From Halogeometricum sp. S3BR5-2 (GTDB taxonomy: Archaea > Halobacteriota > Halobacteria > Halobacteriales > Haloferacaceae): 64,000 bases of DNA. Position 1 is the stretch's first letter; each line of letters starts with the position of its first letter. Both the position numbers and the translations under genes were made by a program. Positions 52,258-59,988 of the stretch are shown one piece after another. The DNA is taken from assembly GCF_031624635.1 (NCBI RefSeq), contig NZ_JAMQOQ010000005.1:186001-250000 (forward strand), given 5' to 3'. Below the pieces are notes generated by a model, which was not told where the DNA came from, did not search any database, and was given only the letters and a program-made list of their open reading frames with translations.

Positions 52258-53417
52258 GGGCTCTCCCCCGTCGCGGTCCCATCGTTCGAGGAGTTCGTCG
52301 CTCTCGACGCGTCGCCGCCGGTCGACCGCGGCGACCACTCGACGGCGTCGTCGAGTTCGGCCGCCGCCTCGTCGAGGACCTCCGGTTTGTACCGGTCGGA
52401 CGGCGGGGGTGCCTCGAGCGCCCCCTGCCGGGTGAGAAACCGCGGGCCGGTCTCTTTCATCAGTCGGCCCGGCTCCTCGGCCCGTTCGAAGTCGGTCGCG
52501 TACTTCAGGCGTTGGACGTCCTCGCCGATGGGCGGGTCCCTGTAGACGCCCCACCGAAGCGACGACCGGTCGAAGTACCGCAGGTCGCCCTCCCGAGAGA
52601 CCAGGTCGAGCGTCCGTTCGTGCTGGGTCGCGAGGACCCGCGTCGCTTCGAGTTCGGCCTTCAGAATCCCCTTCGCGGCCTCGCGGTGGTTGTGTATCAG
52701 GTTGTCGGTCATCGGGATACCGCCGGCGTCGATGACGTCGTACTCGGCGCCGGTCGAGACGTACCGGGTCAGGTCGTCCTGAAACACCGACTTCGCTATC
52801 GAGGGCTCCCATCCGAGACCCGCCGCGATTCGGCCCTCCCGGAGGTTCGCGAGGATGGTCGAGATGCCGGTGTCCTCCATGGTGACGTCGATGTCTTCGG
52901 CTTCGAGCAGTCGGAGGAGATAGCGGTGCGTACACGACCCCTTCGTGACGCCGACGGTCTCGCCGGCGATGTCCGACGTCTCCTCGATGGGGGAGTCGCG
53001 GGGGACGACGAGGAGGTTACACTGCTGGCCCCGCGACCAGTTGGCGAGGCCGACGAGGCTGGCCGGTGTCTCGTTCTGAGCGATGGTCGTCAGCGCCGGC
53101 ATGTCTCCCATCCACCCCGCCTGGTTCTTTCCGACGCTGATGCGGTTCCCGATGACCGCTCCTTGGAGCGCCGACTGCCACTCCAACGAGTAACCGTCGG
53201 GGAGGTACTTCTGCGGGATGTCGCTGTGTTTCATCACGAGCGCCTCCCACGCGTGCGCGGAGAACGGCTGGTACCCCATCGTCAGGGTTCGATCGAGTTC
53301 GGTCGCAGACCCGATACAGCCCGCGAGCGCTCCCGCGCCCGCGACGGCCGACGTCCGCAAGAACCGTCGGCGCGACGAACTCTCCGTTTCGTCTCTCTTC
53401 GGCCGAGTAGTATTCAT
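52254..53417 (-). CDS. ABC transporter substrate-binding lipoprotein (NrtA/SsuA/TauA-like)
   Basis: 387 residues from ATG 53417. Tat signal SSSRRRFLRTS (residues 13-23) and lipobox LAGC with Cys34 anchor it outside the membrane. The fold starts LTMGYQPFSAHAWEALVMK and includes GETVGVTKGSCTHRYLLRLLEAEDIDV, a pattern of binding proteins for nitrate, sulfonates or thiamine precursors. The ligand is not readable. An earlier in-frame start would place 27 polar residues ahead of the signal. It heads the operon binding protein-permease-ATPase-permease. Confidence 0.88.
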   Translation of the reverse strand: MNTTRPKRDETESSSRRRFLRTSAVAGAGALAGCIGSATELDRTLTMGYQPFSAHAWEALVMKHSDIPQKYLPDGYSLEWQSALQGAVIGNRISVGKNQAGWMGDMPALTTIAQNETPASLVGLANWSRGQQCNLLVVPRDSPIEETSDIAGETVGVTKGSCTHRYLLRLLEAEDIDVTMEDTGISTILANLREGRIAAGLGWEPSIAKSVFQDDLTRYVSTGAEYDVIDAGGIPMTDNLIHNHREAAKGILKAELEATRVLATQHERTLDLVSREGDLRYFDRSSLRWGVYRDPPIGEDVQRLKYATDFERAEEPGRLMKETGPRFLTRQGALEAPPPSDRYKPEVLDEAAAELDDAVEWSPRSTGGDASRATNSSNDGTATGESP

Positions 53418-53687
53418 TGTCGAGATAATCCGTTCGGTCGGTCGTCTTCCACCCGCGTCGGACGAATCGTCACCGACGGGCGAGTGAGACGGCGTCATAG
53501 AGGCCGGCGCACGTCACGGCTGATTCAACCGCACCGTACACAAAATGTCGATAAAATGTACCATGTCCGTCTGGCGCTTAAGCCTGTTGCCCGGTGGTGA
53601 GAACCGCGCTCGGACCGAATCCGACGCGCAAACTGTCAGATTTGCGTACATCCGAGACGTTCATACGTATCCAAGCTAAGCCCCCGC

Positions 53688-55052
53688 ATGAGCATCCGAC
53701 CGCCGGGTCCGAACGGCGTACCGCTGTTCGGGAGCGGACGGCAGTACGCGAAGGACCCGTTCACCTTCCTGACGCAGGTGTCGGAGTCGTACGGCGACGT
53801 GGTCCGGTTCGGACTCGGACCGCTGGACACGTACATGCTGACGAACCCCGCCGACGTCGAGCGGGTGTTGGTGTCCAACGACGCGCGCTATCGGAAGCCC
53901 GACTTCCAGGACGACGCGTTCGGGACGTTGCTCGGCGACGGACTGCTGTTGAGCGAGGGCGAACGGTGGCGAAAACAGCGCCGACTGGCGCAGCCCTCCT
54001 TCGCCCCCGGCCGCATCTCGGCGCTCGGCGAGACGATGACCGACCACGCCGAGTCGATGGTCGCCGGCTGGTCGGACGGCGAGGTGCGCGACGTGCAGTT
54101 GGAGATGGCCCGCGTGACGGTGAAGATAATCGTCGAGGCGATGTTCGGGTCGTCGCTGGACGACGAGCGGGTGAAAGCGGTTCAGGAGAACCTCGAACCC
54201 CTCGGCAAGCGGTTCGAACCGGACCCGATGCGCTTTCTCGTCCCCGACTGGGCGCCGACGCGGGAGAACCGCGAGTACGCCGAGTCCGTCGGGGTGCTGG
54301 AGGAGGTCATCGACGACGTCGTCTCGGAGCGACGCGGCACCGAGGACGACCCGGCGGCGGCCGTCGCCGACGGGGACGAAGGCGGCGCGCCGATGGACCT
54401 CCTGTCGGTGCTCCTGCGGGCGCAGGGGCGCGGCGAACAGACCGGCCGGCAGATACGCGACGAGATGATGACGATGCTCCTGGCCGGGCACGACACGACG
54501 GCGCTGACGCTGACGTACACGTGGTACCTGCTCTCGCAGCACCCCGAGGCGGAGGCCGAGGTGCAAGAGGAGGTCGAAGCGGTGTGCGGCGGCGAGACGC
54601 CCACCGCCGCAGACGTGCGGCGGTTCGACTACGTCGAGCGGGTGATTCAGGAGGCGATGCGGCTGTACCCGCCGGTGTACGTCGTCTTCCGCGAACCGAA
54701 GGTGGACGTGCGCCTCGGGGGGTACCGCATCCCGGCGGGGTCGGCCATCATGCTCCCGCAGTGGGTGGTCCACCGGTCGCCGCGGTGGTACGATTCGCCG
54801 GAGGAGTTCGACCCCGACCGGTGGCTCCCCGCCCGTCGCGCCGAGCGGCCGCGGTTCTCGTACTTCCCGTTCGGCGGGGGCCCGCGCCACTGCATCGGCA
54901 AGCGCTTCTCGATGATGGAGGCGCAACTCATCCTCGCGACGGTGGTACAGCAGTACGAACTCGACTACGTCCGGGACGAGCCGTTCAGCCTGCGGGGGTC
55001 GCTGACGATGCACCCCGAGGAGCCGATGGGAATGCGACTGCGCGAGCGGTAG
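53688..55052 (+). CDS. Cytochrome P450
   Basis: 454 residues. Haem ligand Cys402 in FPFGGGPRHCIGKRF, oxygen-binding helix I LLAGHDTTALTLTYTWYLL, and the K-helix EAMRLYPP are complete. No membrane anchor, so a soluble enzyme needing a ferredoxin partner not found in the window. Resembles the CYP102/CYP174-like P450 reported in Halobacterium; the substrate (fatty acid, carotenoid or other lipid) is not known. The palindrome ATACGTAT lies 18-25 bases before the ATG, in the core promoter region. Confidence 0.95.
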   Translation: MSIRPPGPNGVPLFGSGRQYAKDPFTFLTQVSESYGDVVRFGLGPLDTYMLTNPADVERVLVSNDARYRKPDFQDDAFGTLLGDGLLLSEGERWRKQRRLAQPSFAPGRISALGETMTDHAESMVAGWSDGEVRDVQLEMARVTVKIIVEAMFGSSLDDERVKAVQENLEPLGKRFEPDPMRFLVPDWAPTRENREYAESVGVLEEVIDDVVSERRGTEDDPAAAVADGDEGGAPMDLLSVLLRAQGRGEQTGRQIRDEMMTMLLAGHDTTALTLTYTWYLLSQHPEAEAEVQEEVEAVCGGETPTAADVRRFDYVERVIQEAMRLYPPVYVVFREPKVDVRLGGYRIPAGSAIMLPQWVVHRSPRWYDSPEEFDPDRWLPARRAERPRFSYFPFGGGPRHCIGKRFSMMEAQLILATVVQQYELDYVRDEPFSLRGSLTMHPEEPMGMRLRER

Positions 55053-55058
55053 GGAGAG

Positions 55059-55568
55059 TCAGAGCGGGATGCGCGCGGCGTCCTCGCGGTAGCGCCCGTC
55101 CCAGACGCGGACCTCCTCGACGGTCCAGCGGACGTCCTCCACTCTCCGCTCGGTGAGCGCTCTCGCGTCCTCGATTCGCCCGCCGCGGGCGAGCGTCACG
55201 TGCGGGGTGTAGTCGTCTCCCTCCATCTCGGGGACGGTGCCGAACTCGGCGCAGAGCCGGTCGTGCAGGTCGAACAGGCCGGGGCTGTCGATTGCGAGGT
55301 AGACGACCGGTCCCGACCCCTTGGTGGGTATCTCGAAGGCGCCGATGCCGTCGGTTCGCACCTCGAACGGGTCGACGCCGCGGAGCGTCCCCCGGAGTCG
55401 CTCGCGGAGGCGGGGCAGCGAGTCCGCGTCGTCGTCGAGCGACGTGTCGAAGCGCTTGACGACCAGCGAATGCCGCTCGCGGATGGAGTCGAACGAGGTC
55501 AGCGCCGGGTGGAGCTCCGAGGCGAGGCGTTCGACCCGGCCTGGAACGGGCACGTTGAGGCTGAACAC
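55059..55568 (-). CDS. 2H phosphoesterase (2'-5' RNA ligase-like)
   Basis: 169 residues. The two active-site motifs of the 2H family are H33-S-L-V and H123-V-T-L. Relatives are the ThpR/LigT RNA ligases or cyclic phosphodiesterases acting on 2'-5' or cyclic phosphates. The GTG start is just before the first beta strand (FSLNVPVP). It converges with the P450 gene. Confidence 0.85.
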   Translation of the reverse strand: MFSLNVPVPGRVERLASELHPALTSFDSIRERHSLVVKRFDTSLDDDADSLPRLRERLRGTLRGVDPFEVRTDGIGAFEIPTKGSGPVVYLAIDSPGLFDLHDRLCAEFGTVPEMEGDDYTPHVTLARGGRIEDARALTERRVEDVRWTVEEVRVWDGRYREDAARIPL

Positions 55569-55616
55569 GTCCGAGCGTCGGCGTCGGAGGGGAAAAGTCG
55601 TCTGTTCCGCGTCCGT

Positions 55617-55814
55617 TCAGATGCGGTCGAGCAACCAGAGGACGATGAGGGCGACGACGGCGATACCGAGGAGCGGTCGGAGGGGGCCGAGCAGGCCCGC
55701 GAGGATGCCGAGGACGCCGCCGACGATTTCGAGGACGAGCCAGACGACGACGAGGACGAGGACTAATCTGAGGAGGTCTTCCACGTCGAGTTTGCCGCGC
55801 GCGTCGGGGAACAT
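55617..55814 (-). CDS. Small two-segment membrane protein
   Basis: 65 residues, almost wholly hydrophobic: DLLRLVLVLVVVWLVLEIVGGVLGILAGLLG and LLGIAVVALIVLWLLDRI, with a charged start (FPDARGKLDVED). I recall a similar haloarchaeal DUF. ATG 55814 is favoured over longer forms whose added part is Arg/Pro-rich shadow sequence. Confidence 0.7.
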   Translation of the reverse strand: MFPDARGKLDVEDLLRLVLVLVVVWLVLEIVGGVLGILAGLLGPLRPLLGIAVVALIVLWLLDRI

Positions 55815-55937
55815 GGCCGTCGAGTCGCACTCGGGGGCGAAGTGTCTTCCGGGGCGCCGGGTCGGGCCCGCGCGAATCGAGCCGAATCGGGGTCCGAACG
55901 GACGTACGCTTAATGCCGTCGACACTAAGGGACGACT

Positions 55938-57071
55938 ATGGCAAACCTGTTCCGCGAACTCGGGCGCCTGTCCGCGAGCGGTCCCCCGGATTGGCTGATG
56001 TCCGGCGTTGCCGGCGTTCTCGCCGTCTTCGTCGCCCTCGCGGTGGTCGGGTTCAACCCGGCGGTCCTCCTCGGCGTCCTCGCCCTCGTCCTCGTCGTCG
56101 CCACGGTGTTCAGCGCCGTCGAGCTAGTGAACGCCTACGAGCGGACGGCGCTGACGGTGTTCGGCGAGTATCGGAAACTGCTCGAACCGGGGTTCAACCT
56201 CGTGCCGCCGTTCGTCTCGAAGACGTACCCGTTCGACATGCGGACGCAGACGCTGAACGTGCCCTCTCAGGAGGCCATCACCGAGGACAACTCGCCGGTC
56301 ACCGCCGACGCCGTCGTCTACATCCGCGTGAAGGACGCCAAGAAGGCCTTTCTGGAGGTCGACGACTACCGGAACGCGGTGTCGTACCTCGCGCAGACGT
56401 CGCTGCGGGCCGTCATCGGCGACATGGAACTGGACGAGACGCTGTCGCGGCGCGACGAGATAAACCGCCGCATCTACGCCCAACTGAACGAACCGACGAA
56501 CGAGTGGGGCGTCGAAGTCGAGTCCGTCGAGGTGAGCGAGGTGCGGCCCTCCCCCGGCGTGGAGAACGCGATGGAAGAACAGACCTCCGCCGAGCGCCGC
56601 CGCCGCGCCATGATTCTGGAGGCGCAGGGGAAGCGGCGCTCCGCCGTCGAGCAGGCCGAAGGGGAGAAGCAGTCGAACATCATCCGCGCGCAGGGGGAGA
56701 AACAGAGCCAGATTCTGGAGGCGCAGGGCGACGCCATCTCGACGGTCCTGAGGGCCAAATCCGCCGAGTCGATGGGCGAACGCGCCATCGTCGACAGGGG
56801 GTTGGAGTCGCTCCGCCGCATCGGGGAGTCGCCGTCGACGACGTACGTCCTCCCGCAGGAACTCACGAGTCTGTTAGGGCGGTACGGCCGGCAGTTGAGC
56901 GATTCGGACGTCCAGGAGTCGGCGGGGTTGGAGAGCCGGGAGTTCGACGAGGAGACGCGCGAACTCATCGGCCTCGACGACATCGAGGAGATTCTGGGCG
57001 AGGTGGAGGAGTTGGCGAACGGCGACGCCGGAGAGCGGGACGTCCACCTCGAAGAGACGCGGGAGCGGTAG
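55938..57071 (+). CDS. Band-7/SPFH-domain membrane protein
   Basis: 377 residues. One or two N-terminal membrane segments lead to the SPFH domain (AYERTALTVFGEYRKLLEPGFNLVPPFV, residues about 66-93; later QTLNVPSQEAITEDNSPVTADAVVYIRV), then a long coiled-coil (QGEKQSQILEAQGDA) and an acidic tail. Stomatin-type proteins form rings that organise membrane patches or proteases. No NfeD partner gene adjoins it. The TATA-like CTTAATG is about 25 bases upstream. Confidence 0.92.
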   Translation: MANLFRELGRLSASGPPDWLMSGVAGVLAVFVALAVVGFNPAVLLGVLALVLVVATVFSAVELVNAYERTALTVFGEYRKLLEPGFNLVPPFVSKTYPFDMRTQTLNVPSQEAITEDNSPVTADAVVYIRVKDAKKAFLEVDDYRNAVSYLAQTSLRAVIGDMELDETLSRRDEINRRIYAQLNEPTNEWGVEVESVEVSEVRPSPGVENAMEEQTSAERRRRAMILEAQGKRRSAVEQAEGEKQSNIIRAQGEKQSQILEAQGDAISTVLRAKSAESMGERAIVDRGLESLRRIGESPSTTYVLPQELTSLLGRYGRQLSDSDVQESAGLESREFDEETRELIGLDDIEEILGEVEELANGDAGERDVHLEETRER

Positions 57072-57104
57072 GCGCGGCGGTACCCTGTCACTCCCGCACA
57101 AACT

Positions 57105-57124
57105 TTATGAACAATAGTTCATAA
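57105..57124. promoter_or_regulatory. Perfect palindrome over the core promoter of the 61-residue gene
   Basis: TTATGAAC-AATA-GTTCATAA is a perfect 8+8 inverted repeat with four-base spacer. Its left arm coincides with the TATA box TTTATGA (57104-57110), 24-30 bases before ATG 57134. A dimeric repressor bound here would block transcription. It is the strongest operator-like site in the window. Confidence 0.6.
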
Positions 57125-57133
57125 TACGGAACC

Positions 57134-57319
57134 ATGAGTCACGAGCGCGGACCGACCGGACCGGAGGGGGCGCCGGCACCGCGGCCGACGGCCGACGACG
57201 GCGTCGTCGCCCGAGTGTTACGGCACCTCCGGACGTGGTCGGAACGGTACGTCGAGATGCGCGTACGGGCGGTCGGCGGAAACGCGTCGCGGGGCGGAAT
57301 CGAGTCGAGCGAACGGTAG
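57134..57319 (+). CDS. 61-residue protein under a palindromic promoter
   Basis: A Gly/Pro/Ala-rich N-terminal third, then an Arg-rich amphipathic helix (VARVLRHLRTWSERYVEMRV) and a polar end. No Cys or membrane segment. No family recognised. Support for it as a gene is the TATA box at leaderless distance, the operator-like palindrome, and normal codon use. It may itself be a small DNA- or protein-binding regulator. Confidence 0.6.
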   Translation: MSHERGPTGPEGAPAPRPTADDGVVARVLRHLRTWSERYVEMRVRAVGGNASRGGIESSER

Positions 57320-57369
57320 CGCCCGAGAGCGGCCCATACGCCTTTCTCGTTGGGGGTTCGGGTTCGAGT

Positions 57370-57822
57370 ATGAGCGACAGCGACGCCGACGGCGAGGGCG
57401 TGATGCTCGAGGGCGAGGAACCGTTCGACGCCGAGGAGCACCAGCGAATCGCCGTCGACTTCGACAAGACGCTGACGAAGGGCGAGGAGTCCTACATCAC
57501 CCGACGCCCCGAGGACCCCGACGAGGAGATGGTCGAGTGGGTGAACTACCAGTACCGGCAGGGTCACACCATCATCGTCTGGACCGCCCGGCCTTGGGAG
57601 GCCGCACAGGAGACGGTCGCCCGCCTCACCGAGTGGGGCATCGACTGGCACGGCCTGCGGATGGAGAAGGGGCACGCCGACGTGTACGTCGACGACAAGG
57701 GGTCGACGCCCTCCGAGCAACTCCGCGAACACGGCTTCGACGGCGACGGCGACCTCGACGACGGCGAGGGGTTGGTCGACAAGGACAAAGACGGCGACGC
57801 CAACGACGCCGGAAGCCAGTAG
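57370..57822 (+). CDS. HAD-superfamily phosphatase-like protein
   Basis: 150 residues. The HAD nucleophile motif is D30-F-D32-K-T34 in IAVDFDKTLT, motif II lies in TARPW, and a late Asp pair in VYVDDKGSTP completes the metal site. No cap domain. An acidic tail (DGDGDLDDGEG) follows. Substrate unknown. ATG 57370 fits the family and leaves a short spacer after the 61-residue gene. Confidence 0.82.
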   Translation: MSDSDADGEGVMLEGEEPFDAEEHQRIAVDFDKTLTKGEESYITRRPEDPDEEMVEWVNYQYRQGHTIIVWTARPWEAAQETVARLTEWGIDWHGLRMEKGHADVYVDDKGSTPSEQLREHGFDGDGDLDDGEGLVDKDKDGDANDAGSQ

Positions 57823-57839
57823 AGAGGAGGGAAGTAGCC

Positions 57840-58922
57840 TCAGATGACGTTGCCCGCGGCCATGACGAACAGCGCGACCGAGATGATGGCGAAGAGGACG
57901 CCGACGAAGTTCTTGATGGTGTCCGTCTCCAAGGCGTTCGACACGTAGGGCGCTATCTGTCCGCCGAGAGTGGCGGCCGGGACGGTGAAGACCACCATGT
58001 TCCACGGCGTCGTCGCCAGACTGAGCGAGTGGCCGCCGACGAGTCCGCCGCCGAAGACGTGGACGAGGGAGGCGAGGATGGCCGTGAGGGCGACGACGAT
58101 GTGGTTCGTGCCGATGGCGACGCGGACGGGCACCTTCGTTCCCAGCATCGAGATGATGCCGAGTTCGCCGACGCCGAACCCGGCGAGCCCTTGGAACAGA
58201 CCGCCGATGCTGTAGTTGGCGAACCGACGGGTGTAGCCGCCGCGCGTGTAACTGTAGTCGTCGCCGTCGCGGTCGACGCGCGTCACGTTGCCGTCGGTGT
58301 CGGTGTCGACGCCGGCGGGACCGAGTTTCCCGTCGTCGTTCGGCAGGTCCGGGTCGACGGGGCCGCCGTCGGCGACGGCCTCGTCGCTACTGCCCGACTC
58401 GTCGTGCCCGAGGTCCGCGCGGAACAGCAGGTACGACGCCGCCAGGAGCGCCAGTCCGAGCAGCGAGTGGAACACCACCTCGGGGATGACGAACGACAGC
58501 AGAGCGCCGGCGACGACGAACGGGACGGCGCCGCCGACGAGCGTCAGCGCCAGTCGGCGGTCGACGAGGCCGTACTGGATGAACGCGATGGACGAACTCG
58601 ACAGGCCGAACGCCTCGCTGATGAGACCGACCTTGACTATCGTCTCGGGTTCGAGGGGTGCGGCGAACAGCGGGAAGATGAAGATGAGAAACGGCACGAA
58701 CAGCGCCGACCCGCTGATTCCGACGGTGTTGACGATAGTGGCGCCGAGCAGGAACGCCGGGAACAGCCACCAGAACTCCAGCCAGTAGTCCGTGCCGACG
58801 CTCCCCTGCGTGGGCGCGGCGATGAGGAGGATGGTGACGAAAACCACCGGCGCGAGGAGCACGAACACGTGTTGGTACTTGAGAAGCGTCTTCCGTAGGG
58901 GGTCCGAGGTGTCAGAACTCAT
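57840..58922 (-). CDS. TauE/SafE-family permease
   Basis: 360 residues with about eight hydrophobic segments. The family core is seen in GISGSALFVPFLIFIFPLFA and GLFQGLAGFGVGELGIISMLGTKVPVRVAIGTNHIVVA. A long acidic cytoplasmic loop (about residues 180-240) separates the halves, an expansion common in haloarchaea. Members export sulfite, sulfoacetate or other small anions, or take up thiosulfate. The start is eight bases after a possible 30-residue frame. Confidence 0.9.
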   Translation of the reverse strand: MSSDTSDPLRKTLLKYQHVFVLLAPVVFVTILLIAAPTQGSVGTDYWLEFWWLFPAFLLGATIVNTVGISGSALFVPFLIFIFPLFAAPLEPETIVKVGLISEAFGLSSSSIAFIQYGLVDRRLALTLVGGAVPFVVAGALLSFVIPEVVFHSLLGLALLAASYLLFRADLGHDESGSSDEAVADGGPVDPDLPNDDGKLGPAGVDTDTDGNVTRVDRDGDDYSYTRGGYTRRFANYSIGGLFQGLAGFGVGELGIISMLGTKVPVRVAIGTNHIVVALTAILASLVHVFGGGLVGGHSLSLATTPWNMVVFTVPAATLGGQIAPYVSNALETDTIKNFVGVLFAIISVALFVMAAGNVI

Positions 58923-58930
58923 GTTGGAGA

Positions 58931-59023
58931 TCAGTGGTCGGCGCCGTCGGCGGTTCGCGCCGAGGGGTGCTGGGAGTGGACAGAGTCGTCGCTGGTCGCC
59001 GTTGCGTCGTGACCGCTGTTCAT
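58931..59023 (-). CDS. Possible 30-residue His-rich frame before the TauE/SafE gene
   Basis: Begins MNSGHDATATSDDSVHSQH and holds four His in 30 residues. Codons end in G/C as in real genes. The ATG follows directly on the TGA of another short frame (TGA-ATG), and the stop lies eight bases before the permease start, so all three could be translated in series. No family known; chance cannot be excluded. Confidence 0.35.
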   Translation of the reverse strand: MNSGHDATATSDDSVHSQHPSARTADGADH

Positions 59024-59098
59024 TCAGGAGAGCCCCCCCGTGGGGAACGGGACGCGGCGGTCGAGTTCGGCGCAGTCGTCGGCCGTGTCGCAAAGCAT
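59024..59098 (-). CDS. Possible 24-residue Cys-containing leader frame
   Basis: Begins MLCDTADDCAELDRRVPF; two Cys in 24 residues is high for a haloarchaeon. A T-rich CTTTTC lies about 28-33 bases upstream on this strand, so it may be the first frame of a leaderless transcript that leads into the TauE/SafE gene. A CCCGT-tcccc-ACGGG hairpin (59037-59051) lies inside its second half. A sulfur-sensing leader peptide is a speculative reading. Confidence 0.35.
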   Translation of the reverse strand: MLCDTADDCAELDRRVPFPTGGLS

Positions 59099-59262
59099 CG
59101 TGACCCGCCCGTAGCGACGAATCGGTGAAAAGTCTTGAGGTTGCAGTGGCTCTTAGAGACCTAGTACCAAACACATGCGCGTCTACGGAGCGCCCGTCTC
59201 GACCGGTCGGTGCGACTATTATTCACACATCTGGCCACTGATTTTAACACGGCTACGGCGCA

Positions 59263-59868
59263 ATGTTTCACATCGATACGATGTTCCGTAGAAAGTTCGT
59301 CAAGGCGGCAGGTGCGACGATGGTCGGCGGTCTGCTCGCGGGATGTTCAGGTAGCTCCGGCGGGAGCACGGAGACGGGCACCGGGTCCGCTACCGGCACG
59401 GAGACGACCGACGGCATGGGCGAAGGCACGACCGAAGGGTCGGGCACCGGCACCGGAAGCGGCGACGCCCTCGATATCGACGGCGAGATTCTGGAGGACT
59501 CCCCGCCCGGTCTGGAGGTCACCGACCGCGAACTCTACCAGAACGCGAGCGCCGTCGGCTTCCGAGGGACGGTCTCGAACACGGGCGACGTGCCCTACGA
59601 GAACGTGCAGGTCCAAGTCACGCTTCAGGACGACCAGGGCGAGGTGCTCTACGAGTTCATCGACGAGGCCGAGACGGAGGCGACCCAGACGCTCGCACCC
59701 GATTCGGAGTGGGAGTTCGACGTGGTCTTCGAGGAGGCCAACATGGCTGAGGTCGCGAACTACACCATCGAACTCGACGGCGACCGAGCGGAGTCGCCCG
59801 GCGACGAGACGGTGAGCGACGGTACCGGTACGGCGATGAACGAGACGATGACGACCGAGAGTTCGTAA
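59263..59868 (+). CDS. Tat-exported FxLYD-domain lipoprotein
   Basis: 201 residues. A Tat-like signal (MFRRKFVKAAG) and lipobox LAGC with Cys28 anchor it to the outer face. A Gly/Thr/Ser/Glu-rich linker of about 50 residues leads to an FxLYD domain (AVGFRGTVSNTGDVPYENVQVQVTLQDDQGEVL). Role unknown; such domains are extracellular binding modules. ATG 59281 is an alternative start. The AT-rich region before the gene includes GATTTTAAC about 25 bases upstream. Confidence 0.8.
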   Translation: MFHIDTMFRRKFVKAAGATMVGGLLAGCSGSSGGSTETGTGSATGTETTDGMGEGTTEGSGTGTGSGDALDIDGEILEDSPPGLEVTDRELYQNASAVGFRGTVSNTGDVPYENVQVQVTLQDDQGEVLYEFIDEAETEATQTLAPDSEWEFDVVFEEANMAEVANYTIELDGDRAESPGDETVSDGTGTAMNETMTTESS

Positions 59869-59988
59869 ATCGCAGCGCGGTTCCGGAACGGTGCGGACCG
59901 CGCGGGAAACTGACTTCCGCGCGTCTTTCGCTTCTGAAGGAAGTTCGGCGCGAGAGCGGTGCGACCGTTCCGCTCGGCGTTCAGACGC

